From IMG/VR virus record IMGVR_UViG_3300037502_003929, positions 1-34,114 of that record: a DNA stretch of 34,114 nt; one strand, 5' to 3'. The stretch comes from a virus. Position numbers and translations under genes: made by a program. The notes below the pieces were generated by a model that did not search any database, had not been told where the DNA came from, and saw only the letters and a program-made list of their open reading frames with translations. Of this stretch, positions 22,669 through 31,734 are shown one piece after another; position 1 is the stretch's first letter; the number at the start of each line of letters is the position of its first letter.

Positions 22669-22992
22669 TTGAAAGCAGCTGAACTGAAAAACAAAGGCAT
22701 TAAATTTATGCTTGGAGACAAAGAGCACGAACTGAAATTCAACATGAACACCTTCTGTGAGCTGGAAGAAATTTATGGGGATTTAAATAAGGCCTTTGAC
22801 GATTTACAGGCTATGAAAATCAAAGCTATTAGGGCACTAATCTACGCAGCGGTTAAGGCTGATGATGAAAAAGCCACCCTTAAAAGTGTGGGTGAAAAAC
22901 TGGAGATTCAGGATTTAGAAAGGCTTGGCACTGCCATCAATGAAGCTTTAAGCAAGGCCATGCCGGAGGCAAGTGAAACTATGGGGGAATAG
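22669..22992 (+). CDS. Tail assembly chaperone G
   Basis: The product has 107 residues from a TTG at 22669, behind AAGGGAG. It is helical and acidic, with HELKFNMNTFCELEEIYGDL, KAIRALIYAAVKADDEKATL and RLGTAINEALSKAMPEASET. It lies between the tail tube and the tape measure, the fixed place of the G chaperone in siphoviruses. It ends ATG-GGG-GAA-TAG, with a run of five G one codon before the stop, which allows a -1 frameshift into the downstream frame. The chaperone coats the tape measure before tube assembly. Confidence 0.85.
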   Translation: MKAAELKNKGIKFMLGDKEHELKFNMNTFCELEEIYGDLNKAFDDLQAMKIKAIRALIYAAVKADDEKATLKSVGEKLEIQDLERLGTAINEALSKAMPEASETMGE

Positions 22993-23180
22993 AAAGCTGC
23001 TCTAGTTCTAATTGGGACTGGGAGTGGCTTTTTTATTTAGCGACCAATCTTTTAAAAATGTCAGAAGATGAATTTTGGTGTTCTACCCCTAAAAAGCTTC
23101 AGGCATTATTTATCGTGTATAAAAAAGTCAATGGCATTGATGATACTGAGTTTGATACCATTGACAACATTCTGTTTTAG
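22983..23180 (+). CDS. T domain of the frameshifted G-T tail chaperone
   Basis: This open frame has no good start of its own and lies -1 to the G gene. Slippage of GGG on the G-run 22983-22987 would join Gly106 of G to GIESCSSSNWDWEWLFYLAT and onward to a TAG at 23178, giving a 170-residue G-T fusion. The T part contains WDWEWLFYLATNLLKMSEDE and TPKKLQALFIVYKK, typical of T domains, which contact the tape measure. The AG-rich slippery site is not the textbook XXXYYYZ, as the second codon is GAA. The tape measure start follows 17 bases after the stop. Confidence 0.82.
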   Translation, partial: GGIESCSSSNWDWEWLFYLATNLLKMSEDEFWCSTPKKLQALFIVYKKVNGIDDTEFDTIDNILF

Positions 23181-23197
23181 GAAGGGGGTGAGAAACT

Positions 23198-25759
23198 ATG
23201 AGTGGTACTGCTGTTGTAGCGAGGGTTGGTCTTGATGATAGAGGCTTTCAAGAAGGTGTCCAGAAAATACAGCGAAGTTTAAAGGTGGTTCAAAGTGAAT
23301 TTGCAGCAGCAAGTTCAAAGCTTGGCGATTTTGGTAAGTCTACTGATGGACTGAAATTAAAAGCCGATAGTTTGAATAAGCAGATGGATTTTCAAAAAGC
23401 GAAAATTGCTGCCCTTAGAAAAAGCTATGAAGAAAGTGTAGCCACTAAGGGTGAAGATGCCAAGGCTACAGAGAATTTAAGAATCAAGCTCAATTATGCC
23501 ATCGCTGATATGAATAAGATGGAAAATGAGCTTGCTGCCATTAATAGACAGATTGAAATTCAAAGTAGCGGCTTTACAAAGCTTGGTAAGAACCTCGAAG
23601 GCATTGGCTCAAAGATGAAAGCTGTAGGTGATGGATTTTCAAAGGTTGGAAAGAATCTATCTATGACAGTTACTGCACCGATTGTTGCTGCAGGAACAGG
23701 TCTAATGAAGCTTGCTCAGGACTTTGAGTCGGCAAATAACACCATCCGCATCGGAACCGGGGCAACAGGAGAAGCTTTACAAGCATTAAATGACGATTTT
23801 AAAGCAGTGTACACTTCTGTAAACACCAATATAAGCGATGCCAGCAAAGTGGTGGCTGACCTTAACACCAGAACCGGACTTTCAGGAGATTCCCTTCAAG
23901 ATTTATCGACTCAGATGTTAAGGCTTGCCAAAATCACAGGTGAGGATCTAAACACCCTCATTCCTGCTTCTACAAGAATGTTTCAAGATGCAGGGATATC
24001 CGCTGAGGATTATGCAGAGGCTCTTGATTACACTTTTAAAGTGAGTCAAAGCACTGGCATTGGTGTAGGAAAGCTTCAACAGTTAATGACTCAGTTTGGT
24101 GGTCCCCTTAGACAGATGGGCTTTGATTGGCAAACTGCTGCTGTTATGCTGGGTAAGTTTGAAAAAGAAGGGGTCAATACTGAACTTGTTGTAGGATCCC
24201 TAAGAATAGCCCTTGGAAAGATGGCCAGAGAAGGAATTGCAGAACCTAACAAAGCTCTGGCAGAAATGATTACAAGAATCAAAGAAGCAGGAACTGCCGG
24301 TGAAGCCAATGCGCTGGCCCTTGAGATGTTTGGCGCTAGAGCTGGACCAGATATGGCGGCAGCCATCAGGGAAGGCAGACTTAATCTAGATGAACTCATT
24401 GAAAGCATCAAGGCCAGTCCTGAAACAATTGAAAAGGCTGCAAAAGATACAGAAACCGTAGCAGATAAATTCGCTGTTCTTAAAAATAAGATGGCGGTAT
24501 CGCTAGAGCCACTAGGTGCAAGACTCATTGATGCAGTGGAAAGAGCTATGCCATCCATTGAAAGGCTGATTGAAAGCATTACTAAAGTCATAGAAAGATT
24601 TACGAGTCTTTCCCCTGCTCAGCAGGATATGATCCTTAAAATGGCGCTTATAGCTGCGGCTATTGGCCCTGTGCTCATGGTAGTTGGAAAGCTTATCTCC
24701 ATTGGAGGTTCTCTGTTTTCTACCCTAGGCTCTATTTTGACAGCGATTGGTGCTGCAGGTGGAGCAAGTGGCGCTCTTGGAGCTGCCTTCACTGCCCTTA
24801 CGGGGCCAGTGGGTATTGTTGTAGGGTCTATTGCAGGACTGACTGCTGTGTTTGTAGCTTTATATAAAAATAATGAGGACTTTAGAAACAAGGTTAATGA
24901 AAACTGGAATGAAGTGAAAGAAATTATTGCTGAGATTATTGAAGTCATTAAAGAACTTTTTTCAGCCTTTATAGACTTTACCATCATCCTATGGGAAAAG
25001 TATGGCGAGGATTTGACTAGGATTGTATCTTCTGCCTTTAGCGTCATATCCAGTGTTATCTCCACTTCCCTAAATGCCATTAAAGACATCATTAAAATCA
25101 TCACTAGCCTCATCAAAGGTGACTGGCAAGGTGTGTGGGATGGGATTAAAAGTCTTACCAGTAATCTATGGAATGGTATCAAAAGCATTATTGAAAGTGT
25201 GCTTGGACTTATAAAGAATGTTATCACACTACAATTGAATGCGATTAGAGATTTTATTTCCGGTATTTGGAATGGTCTAAAATCCCTTACTTCTACTGTG
25301 TGGAATGGCATTAAAACAGCTATTGAAAAGCCTATCAATGCTGCTAGAGATACGGTGAAAAAAGCAGTGGATGCCATCTTTGGGTTCTTTAAGAACCTCA
25401 AAATACCAGAGATTAAAATTCCAAAGATAAAGCTACCTCGCTTTAGTTTAACAGGCTCATTCAGCTTAAATCCGCCAAATGTACCAAAGCTATCTGTTGA
25501 TTGGTATGCAAAGGGTGGTATTTTTAATGCCCCAAGTATCATCGGTGTTGGTGAGGCAGGAACTGAGGCGGTGCTTCCAATTGATAGGCTGGATGATATT
25601 TTGGCAAAGGCACTGGCAAAAGTAGGTGGAAGCACTGGTAGCGGTCTTACTCTTCAAATAGATAATTTTTACAACAACACAGATAAAGACATTGAAAAAC
25701 TGGCCTATGAACTGCAGTTTTATCTAAATAGAGTCGGTCGAGGGAAAGGAGGCATTTAG
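23198..25759 (+). CDS. Tail tape measure protein
   Basis: The protein has 853 residues and sets tail length, roughly 125 nm by the usual 0.15 nm per residue. Residues 1-150 form coiled coils. Residues 160-360 carry the TP901-type tape measure domain (FESANNTIRIGTGATGEALQ, MQFGGPL-like TQFGGPLRQMGFDWQTAAVM). Residues 480-560 are strongly hydrophobic with several possible membrane helices (MALIAAAIGPVLMVVGKLIS, GPVGIVVGSIAGLTAVFVAL), suited to forming a channel at DNA entry. The C-terminus has Trp-containing repeats (WQGVWDGIKSL, LWNGIKSII, IWNGLKSLT, VWNGIKTAI) and the common end motif AKGGIFNAPSIIGVGEAGTE. The ATG at 23198 follows GAAGGGGG. Confidence 0.95.
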   Translation: MSGTAVVARVGLDDRGFQEGVQKIQRSLKVVQSEFAAASSKLGDFGKSTDGLKLKADSLNKQMDFQKAKIAALRKSYEESVATKGEDAKATENLRIKLNYAIADMNKMENELAAINRQIEIQSSGFTKLGKNLEGIGSKMKAVGDGFSKVGKNLSMTVTAPIVAAGTGLMKLAQDFESANNTIRIGTGATGEALQALNDDFKAVYTSVNTNISDASKVVADLNTRTGLSGDSLQDLSTQMLRLAKITGEDLNTLIPASTRMFQDAGISAEDYAEALDYTFKVSQSTGIGVGKLQQLMTQFGGPLRQMGFDWQTAAVMLGKFEKEGVNTELVVGSLRIALGKMAREGIAEPNKALAEMITRIKEAGTAGEANALALEMFGARAGPDMAAAIREGRLNLDELIESIKASPETIEKAAKDTETVADKFAVLKNKMAVSLEPLGARLIDAVERAMPSIERLIESITKVIERFTSLSPAQQDMILKMALIAAAIGPVLMVVGKLISIGGSLFSTLGSILTAIGAAGGASGALGAAFTALTGPVGIVVGSIAGLTAVFVALYKNNEDFRNKVNENWNEVKEIIAEIIEVIKELFSAFIDFTIILWEKYGEDLTRIVSSAFSVISSVISTSLNAIKDIIKIITSLIKGDWQGVWDGIKSLTSNLWNGIKSIIESVLGLIKNVITLQLNAIRDFISGIWNGLKSLTSTVWNGIKTAIEKPINAARDTVKKAVDAIFGFFKNLKIPEIKIPKIKLPRFSLTGSFSLNPPNVPKLSVDWYAKGGIFNAPSIIGVGEAGTEAVLPIDRLDDILAKALAKVGGSTGSGLTLQIDNFYNNTDKDIEKLAYELQFYLNRVGRGKGGI

Positions 25760-25760
25760 C

Positions 25761-26450
25761 TTGAAGTATTTTACCTTTAAAGGCATCAGTAGTATTGATA
25801 AAAACATCACCATAAAGAAAACGCCACCTTTCACCAAACCACGACTTAAGGGTGAAAAAGTCACCATCCCAGGAAGGCATGGCTCCCTATTTTTTTCAGA
25901 GGAAAGTTATGATGATGTGCTCATGCCCATTGAGTGCTTTGTAAAATCTGATAATCTAGCAGAAGCTGCAAGAGATATCAAGGGATGGTTAAATGGAGAA
26001 GGAAACCTCAGCTTTTCAGAAGATCCAGAGGTGTTTTACAAGGCGAAGGTTGTAAACTACTTTGACATCTCCTATCTCATTAGAAACTACGGAGAGTTTG
26101 TTGTTTTAATAGACTTAGAGCCATTTTCATATAAATTAGGGGTTCAGGATTTGATGCTGGTTGAAGGCGGAACGATTCATAATCCTGGAACTTTTGAAAG
26201 TCAGCCCATTATAACGGTTTATGGTAGTGGGAATATCACACTTAATATAAATGGAAAACCTATTAGTCTAACAGGTATTAGCGGGAGCATTACGATTGAT
26301 TCAGTCCTTCAAGATGCCTATAGTGGCTCTAGCAATTTAAATAATCAAATGTCAGGAGATTTCCCAGTATTTAAAGTAGGAGCAAACACTATCTGGTGGA
26401 GCGGTGCAGTTTCTTATGTTGTGATTAAACCAAACTGGAGGTATTTGTAA
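25761..26450 (+). CDS. Distal tail protein (Dit)
   Basis: The product has 229 residues from a TTG at 25761, after AAAGGAGG. It begins MKYFTFKGISSIDKNITIKK and has GRHGSLFFSEESYDDVLMPI, AARDIKGWLNGEGNLSF and a C-terminal GANTIWWSGAVSYVVIKPNW. This is the pattern of Dit proteins, whose hexamer forms the hub at the tail tip onto which the Tal protein and fibres attach. It is the expected gene after the tape measure. The stop overlaps the next ATG by one base. Confidence 0.88.
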   Translation: MKYFTFKGISSIDKNITIKKTPPFTKPRLKGEKVTIPGRHGSLFFSEESYDDVLMPIECFVKSDNLAEAARDIKGWLNGEGNLSFSEDPEVFYKAKVVNYFDISYLIRNYGEFVVLIDLEPFSYKLGVQDLMLVEGGTIHNPGTFESQPIITVYGSGNITLNINGKPISLTGISGSITIDSVLQDAYSGSSNLNNQMSGDFPVFKVGANTIWWSGAVSYVVIKPNWRYL

Positions 26451-28795
26451 TGATTACGGTTTATCATAGCAAGGAAACAAACTTTAATCATAACGGCCTT
26501 TCAAAACTCCATGAGTGCATCTCCTGCTTTATCAAAGAAGAATTAAATGGTCTCTACGAATTAGAGCTTGAGCACCCATCAAATACAAAGAAAGCAGCGC
26601 ATCTTAAAAAGTGGAATATCCTAAAAGTAGAGGGGCAGCTTTTTAGAATTTATAACAGGGAAATCAAAGACGATGGAAAGCAAATTCTAAAAGTATGGGC
26701 AAGACATATCAGCTATGATCTTGCTTTTTTCTTTTTAGAAGAAAACATTCTGCCCGCAGGCTCCACCGTTTGGCAGGTGTTAAATGTATTAAAGGCAGGG
26801 ACTCCTTTTTCCATGAATACAAATATAGCTTATAGTTTTGAGTTTCCAGTGGTATTTAGGGAAATTGATAACTTGTCAGGATTGTTTCAAATGATAGAAC
26901 TTTATGGTGGTGAGCTAAAAAGAGACAACTTTAATATAGAACTCAACTATCAAATTGGTGAGGATAATGGTGTACTCATCAAATACGGTAAGAACCTACA
27001 GGGAATCACTGAAACTATAAATATGGACAGCGTTATTACAAGAATTTACCCTGCAGGAGCTGATGAGATTAGGCTTCCCGAAAAATATATTGACAGTCCA
27101 TTTATCAATCATTCAGAATATCCACCTTATCCGATTGTCAAGAAGGTCAGCTTTGATGTTTATGATGAATGGACCCTTAGAGCTATAGCGCAGGATTATA
27201 TCACGAAAGTTGATAAGCCTAAATTCACTTATGAAGTGGATTTTGTGGAACTTGAAAAATCAAGGGAATACAAAAACTATGCTCACCTTCAGAAACTAAA
27301 GCTTGGGGATTTGGTTATCGTAAGGCACGAAAGGCTATCCCTTGATGTGAAGCTAAAGGTTTTAAGCTATGAAAAAGATGTCTTAAGAGGGGTTAGCTCC
27401 AAAATAACCCTCGGTTCCCCCAAAGACAATTTCATGGACTTTCAGCTCTCTCTTTTAAAAGCTAAAAATACGGTGGACTATGCTTTTAAAAAAGGCAAAC
27501 TTAACTCTGCTACCTTAAAAGGTTTGAAGATTGTCAATGAAAACACCAATATTACCACATTTGAGATAACGGAAGAAGGCGACACATATATTAATGGAAC
27601 TGTGGTTATAGGCCCTAAAAGCGTTTTTGAAGAAGGGTACGATCCATCAGAAAAAGCTAATAGAGATGACTTAGGTGCCTTGGCTTATGAAGATGCAGTT
27701 GAAAAAGCTATGTTGGGAACTACAATTATTGAAGGTGGCTATTTAAAGACAGGTTTTGTAGATGCCTCCCGGATTGACACCGGCACATTGAATGCCAACC
27801 AGGTCAATATCGAAGCCCGGGACGCGGAAAACAACACAGTTATCAAGATAGGCAAGATAGAGCCAGAAGAAGAAAACAAACCGGCTAGATACGGGATTAG
27901 AATTACTGGAGACAATGGAGAACTGATGCTGGACGAATACGGGATTGACCCTAGATTTATAAAAGCATTTAAAAATTTAATTTGGAATTCTTCTTTTGAA
28001 AGATTTGACCCTGTTACAAAAATCCCGCACTTTTGGTCGGGTGGTGAATCTACAGCTAATTCCAGTTTTGATAGTACTTATTCTATGAAATTAGAAGTTG
28101 GTCAAATGAGTGAGCAAACCCAGTCTATTGGCGGTTACAATCCAAGACCAGACCCTGCGTGGTGGGATAACAAAAGGACGAGAGTGTCTTTCTTTAAAAA
28201 AGGGGGAGATGTTCAGGTACAGGTCTTTAGTGAATGGGATTGGTCTCCTTATGAGTTAACCCGGGAAGATGGAACCAAAGCTACTTGGTATAACACAGGA
28301 CATTCAAATAACTGGGATGATGGGAGATATACCTTTTCATTTGAACCTACCAAACCAGGGCGAATTTGGATGAGGTTTACAAACATTGGGGATAGTACAG
28401 CATATATTGATGCAGTACAGATGGAGCCAGACTTTAATGGTAAGTATCCATCCTTTTATACCCATGGCCCTTTCTCAATGAGTGCTGAGGAAGTCCCCCT
28501 TTCAGACACTTGGCTTGAGTACATCAATGTGCCTTATGCACAGAATATTAGTGTTCAATTTAATCAAAGATATGGTTTGCCACCTACGGTGACAGCGAGC
28601 CTGCTTCGAAATAAAAATGCAGCCAATAGTGGTAGTGCTTTTGGAAATTACAACATTTCACCGAATATAGATTTAATCATTGAAGATGTTGGAGGTTATT
28701 TATTTTACACAGGAGCACATATCACCTTTGGAGGCTACCCACCATCTACAATAGAAAATGCCTATGTTAGTGTTCAAGTAGTAGGGAGGTTGTAA
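26450..28795 (+). CDS. Tail-associated (Tal) tip protein with carbohydrate-binding-like module
   Basis: The protein has 781 residues. Residues 1-340 form the prophage tail endopeptidase/Tal-type structural base (SKLHECISCFIKEELNGLYE, WARHISYDLAFFFLEENILP, TRIYPAGADEIRLPEKYIDS). A linker with NTNITTFEITEEGDTYINGT and TGFVDASRIDTGTLNANQVN follows. Residues about 505-680 look like a jelly-roll carbohydrate-binding module (NLIWNSSFERFDPVTKIPHF, GRIWMRFTNIGDSTAYIDAV). It ends with a variable domain. The base trimer closes the tail, and the C-terminal module probably binds the host surface. Codon use around 27762-27832 is more GC-rich than its neighbours, hinting at a module exchange point. Confidence 0.85.
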   Translation: MITVYHSKETNFNHNGLSKLHECISCFIKEELNGLYELELEHPSNTKKAAHLKKWNILKVEGQLFRIYNREIKDDGKQILKVWARHISYDLAFFFLEENILPAGSTVWQVLNVLKAGTPFSMNTNIAYSFEFPVVFREIDNLSGLFQMIELYGGELKRDNFNIELNYQIGEDNGVLIKYGKNLQGITETINMDSVITRIYPAGADEIRLPEKYIDSPFINHSEYPPYPIVKKVSFDVYDEWTLRAIAQDYITKVDKPKFTYEVDFVELEKSREYKNYAHLQKLKLGDLVIVRHERLSLDVKLKVLSYEKDVLRGVSSKITLGSPKDNFMDFQLSLLKAKNTVDYAFKKGKLNSATLKGLKIVNENTNITTFEITEEGDTYINGTVVIGPKSVFEEGYDPSEKANRDDLGALAYEDAVEKAMLGTTIIEGGYLKTGFVDASRIDTGTLNANQVNIEARDAENNTVIKIGKIEPEEENKPARYGIRITGDNGELMLDEYGIDPRFIKAFKNLIWNSSFERFDPVTKIPHFWSGGESTANSSFDSTYSMKLEVGQMSEQTQSIGGYNPRPDPAWWDNKRTRVSFFKKGGDVQVQVFSEWDWSPYELTREDGTKATWYNTGHSNNWDDGRYTFSFEPTKPGRIWMRFTNIGDSTAYIDAVQMEPDFNGKYPSFYTHGPFSMSAEEVPLSDTWLEYINVPYAQNISVQFNQRYGLPPTVTASLLRNKNAANSGSAFGNYNISPNIDLIIEDVGGYLFYTGAHITFGGYPPSTIENAYVSVQVVGRL

Positions 28796-28797
28796 AG

Positions 28798-30840
28798 ATG
28801 GTGACGAAATTCCAACCTGAGTTTATGGAAGTTGAATTCAACTTTTCTGCCATGGCCTCCGTGGTGTCCCTCTCCCCTAATTCTTTGGAGGTAACCGGCC
28901 ATTTTAGAGCCTATTCCGACTACATTGGACTTACCTTTAACAGCAAAGATTACAGAATGCATGAAGGAGCAAGGTATCCTGAGAGTAAGAATTATGCAGG
29001 TGTTTCTTTATCCTTTTCACCTAGTTTTAATGGGAACGTGGCAAGATTCGATGATCTATCCCTTTTACCTGCAATGGCCATTAATTATACAGATGGAACT
29101 GAGAAGGTTGTTACATTAGGCTTTCTCTCTAACAGGGCAAGCACTACAGATAAACGCAGTTACTGGACAGGGGAGGTGAGCTTATCCCATAAATGGATAG
29201 CTTGGGACAGTGAAACCGTCTATTGGGAGAAATGGGTAGTGGTAGGTTATGAAGATGTCTTTGATAGCGAAGGCAATTACTTATATACCCGTGAAATTAC
29301 AGAACTTCATACTGGCTATGGTTCAAGAGAATCCGATTATGTTCTGGACTATGCCAATGGAAGGATTGCTCCAGTTGCAGGGAGTGGAATTCCCTATGCA
29401 GCTGATATTTGGGTTACTTATGAATATGGCTTGCATCAAACTTATATTATTGATTTTGATAATCTGAAACAAGGAACTCATCCCAATAATTCAACTAATA
29501 TATCCAGTTCAAATATTGAAAAAGTAGTATTCCCTATTATTCCTAGTTATTATCAACAGGGAAGAAATCAGTTGACTGGAAATTCAGACGAAGTAGTAGT
29601 AACTTTTAATGATTGGTCAGTAGTTGGAGGAGATATAGGGAGTTTTCCAACGGCTAAGGTTGCACATCCATTTAGATTAGCCGAGGGTTATGATGATGAA
29701 TACTACAGAAATCCTTACCGACTAGTACAATCTATGTATCACTTAGGCTATAGGAAAGTCATCAACCTATATGTAGGGGCTTCCCACTATTATGACAAGC
29801 TTGGTCCTGCTGGAGCCTCATCCATTGACCACAAGACCCAAACCTTAATCACAAATATTGGCGTATGTACTGCAGCTAAAAAATGGTGTAGATATCTTTT
29901 AAAAGCTATGAAAGCATTTGAATTTCAAGATATTATCGTATCTATGTCTATGGAGAATCTTCAGATGCCAGAGTCTTGGAAGCAAAGACTTCATAATGGT
30001 GAAGCAGGGCAAACCGGATGGGAGCCACCAACTTCCTTTTTTAGTCCTACTAATACAGAGGTGAGAACCTACTGGGAGAAGGTAGTAAGAGATTATCTGG
30101 ATATTGTAGTGGAAGAAGGTTTTACGCCCATACTACAGCTTGGAGAGCCTTGGTGGTGGTGGCAGGAATTTCAGCCAGGGAACATCAATATTCCCTATCC
30201 AGGCAGACCACCATGCTTTTATGATGATGCCACAAAGAATTTGTATCAGTCAGAAAAAGGAAAGAGCCTTCCTGTATTTACAAGCTCTACAATTTCTCTT
30301 ACACCAGAAAACTTAGAAGCAATAGAATGGCTTAGAAATAAGCTAGGGGATTTTTCAAACTTTGCAAAGGGTATTGTTAAAAGCTATACAGGTGGAAAAT
30401 ACACGGTGTTATTCTTTCCGCCATCAGTATTAGATGAAAAAAGGGTTTCCGAAGCCATGAGGATTGCCAACTACCCTACGGAGTATTGGGAGCTTGGAAA
30501 TCTTGATTTTATACAGATAGAAGATTATGACTGGGTAGTTCATGACAATGAAAACCATCCAGATATTTTTGATTTTGCCAGAAACCGCCGACTCAGATAT
30601 CAGCCCCACAGAACCCACTACTTTGCTGGGTTTGCATGGGAACAGTTTTTACTGCCCATTAATACCCAGTGGGAGCGAATTGAAAAGGCCGCAATTAAAG
30701 GTTTATCAGTGGGAATGAAAGAGGTATTTGTATGGGCAGGCACTCAGATTAGAAGGGATAGCTGGAGTCCTAAGATACCAATAAAGTACATTCCAGCAGT
30801 AATTAATAGGACGCTTGTTCACATAGAAGAAACCAAATGA
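28798..30840 (+). CDS. Large tail protein with glycosidase-like TIM-barrel region
   Basis: The protein has 680 residues. The N-terminal 230 residues are beta-rich and variable. Residues 290-670 look like a TIM-barrel: GYRKVINLYVGASHYYD, FQDIIVSMSMENLQMPESWK, EEGFTPILQLGEPWWWWQEF, DFIQIEDYDWVVHDNENHPD and GMKEVFVWAGTQIRRDSWSP. Acidic residues in ENLQMP, GEPWW and IEDYDW are where glycoside hydrolases often have catalytic carboxylates. Related glycosidase-like barrels occur in tail-tip proteins and in gene transfer agents. It may degrade or bind host surface glycans at adsorption. The enzyme activity is inferred from motif style alone. It starts just after the Tal stop and is followed by a small tail gene. 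Confidence 0.6.
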   Translation: MVTKFQPEFMEVEFNFSAMASVVSLSPNSLEVTGHFRAYSDYIGLTFNSKDYRMHEGARYPESKNYAGVSLSFSPSFNGNVARFDDLSLLPAMAINYTDGTEKVVTLGFLSNRASTTDKRSYWTGEVSLSHKWIAWDSETVYWEKWVVVGYEDVFDSEGNYLYTREITELHTGYGSRESDYVLDYANGRIAPVAGSGIPYAADIWVTYEYGLHQTYIIDFDNLKQGTHPNNSTNISSSNIEKVVFPIIPSYYQQGRNQLTGNSDEVVVTFNDWSVVGGDIGSFPTAKVAHPFRLAEGYDDEYYRNPYRLVQSMYHLGYRKVINLYVGASHYYDKLGPAGASSIDHKTQTLITNIGVCTAAKKWCRYLLKAMKAFEFQDIIVSMSMENLQMPESWKQRLHNGEAGQTGWEPPTSFFSPTNTEVRTYWEKVVRDYLDIVVEEGFTPILQLGEPWWWWQEFQPGNINIPYPGRPPCFYDDATKNLYQSEKGKSLPVFTSSTISLTPENLEAIEWLRNKLGDFSNFAKGIVKSYTGGKYTVLFFPPSVLDEKRVSEAMRIANYPTEYWELGNLDFIQIEDYDWVVHDNENHPDIFDFARNRRLRYQPHRTHYFAGFAWEQFLLPINTQWERIEKAAIKGLSVGMKEVFVWAGTQIRRDSWSPKIPIKYIPAVINRTLVHIEETK

Positions 30841-30856
30841 AACGGAGGATGATGTA

Positions 30857-31318
30857 ATGGCAATAAGAGCATACGCAAATGGCATGAAGTATATGGGACT
30901 ATCAACAGATACAAAGCCCACAAGCGCTGACGTAGGTGCTACCCTATTTGAAACAGATACAAAGAGAGAGTTCATCTTTACAGGAGATGGATGGGAACTA
31001 AAAAATCAAAAGGCCTACGAGTGGTTAAATCAAGAAATCCCTCCAGGGTCTTTTTTTAGTGCGAGCATCCCATCAGTAGGATTTGACCTTGCCACTGCCT
31101 TTGTAGCGGGAACAGGAAGTATTCAGATTTCATTTAGAGTGGCCTTTCCAAACGGAAGTGATTATGCTTGGGATCCACTGGGAACCATGAACAGTGCTTC
31201 CATGAGAGCCTCATGCCAAGCCAGTGTTAGCGGCATTGAAATGATAAAGGTTGTGGCTTCAAATACCACTGAAGAAACGGTCACTGCGAACATTTATGTC
31301 TACTTAGGGAAAAGATAG
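30857..31318 (+). CDS. Small tail-tip or fibre-associated protein
   Basis: The protein has 153 residues from an ATG at 30857 behind CGGAGGATG. The first 55 residues (YMGLSTDTKPTSADVGATLF, ETDTKREFIFTGDGWELKNQ) resemble the small domain that precedes fibre or receptor-binding modules, with a beta-hairpin signature TGDGW. The rest is beta-rich (GTGSIQISFRVAFPNGSDYA) without Cys clusters or membrane segments. The position between the large tail protein and the holin fits a tail-tip accessory protein. A specific function is not visible. Confidence 0.6.
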   Translation: MAIRAYANGMKYMGLSTDTKPTSADVGATLFETDTKREFIFTGDGWELKNQKAYEWLNQEIPPGSFFSASIPSVGFDLATAFVAGTGSIQISFRVAFPNGSDYAWDPLGTMNSASMRASCQASVSGIEMIKVVASNTTEETVTANIYVYLGKR

Positions 31319-31329
31319 GAGGGATTTTA

Positions 31330-31734
31330 GTGAAAGGATTTATTGAAACAATGCAGATTGTGTTTGCCGTAATCGGTGGTTTTCTTGGGTATATCCTTGG
31401 AGGCTGGGATGGCTTTCTATATGCCCTAGTCGCATTTATTGCCCTTGATTACATCACTGGTGTGATGCTGGCAATCGTTGAAAGAAAGCTATCCAGTGAG
31501 ATTGGTTTTCGAGGAATATTCAAGAAGGTACTCATATTTGTCATGGTAGCAGTTGGGCATATGATTGATTCGAAAATTATAGGAACAGGAAGTGCCATTA
31601 GAACGGCAGTTATATTCTTCTACGCATCAAATGAAGGCATTAGCATTTTAGAAAATGCAACAAAACTTGGTCTACCTATACCAGATAAACTAAAAACTGT
31701 ACTAGAGCAACTGAGCAAGGAGGACCCAAAATGA
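31330..31734 (+). CDS. Holin, TcdE/phage holin 4 family
   Basis: The product has 134 residues from a GTG at 31330, behind AGGAGGG. It has an N-terminal hydrophobic segment (MQIVFAVIGGFLGYILGGWD), then LYALVAFIALDYITGVMLAI, then KKVLIFVMVAVGHMIDSKII, and a further amphipathic stretch AVIFFYASNEGISIL. The DYITGV motif is typical of the TcdE-type holins. The protein makes holes in the membrane that let the endolysin reach the cell wall. The stop overlaps the amidase start by 4 bases (ATGA), as in many lysis cassettes. Confidence 0.93.
   Translation: MKGFIETMQIVFAVIGGFLGYILGGWDGFLYALVAFIALDYITGVMLAIVERKLSSEIGFRGIFKKVLIFVMVAVGHMIDSKIIGTGSAIRTAVIFFYASNEGISILENATKLGLPIPDKLKTVLEQLSKEDPK

Noticed and set aside
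24619-25635. 338-residue - strand open frame opposite the tape measure gene
   Set aside because: Long antisense frames are common opposite Ala/Ile/Lys-rich genes. The + strand protein has clear tape measure motifs and the antisense product has none.
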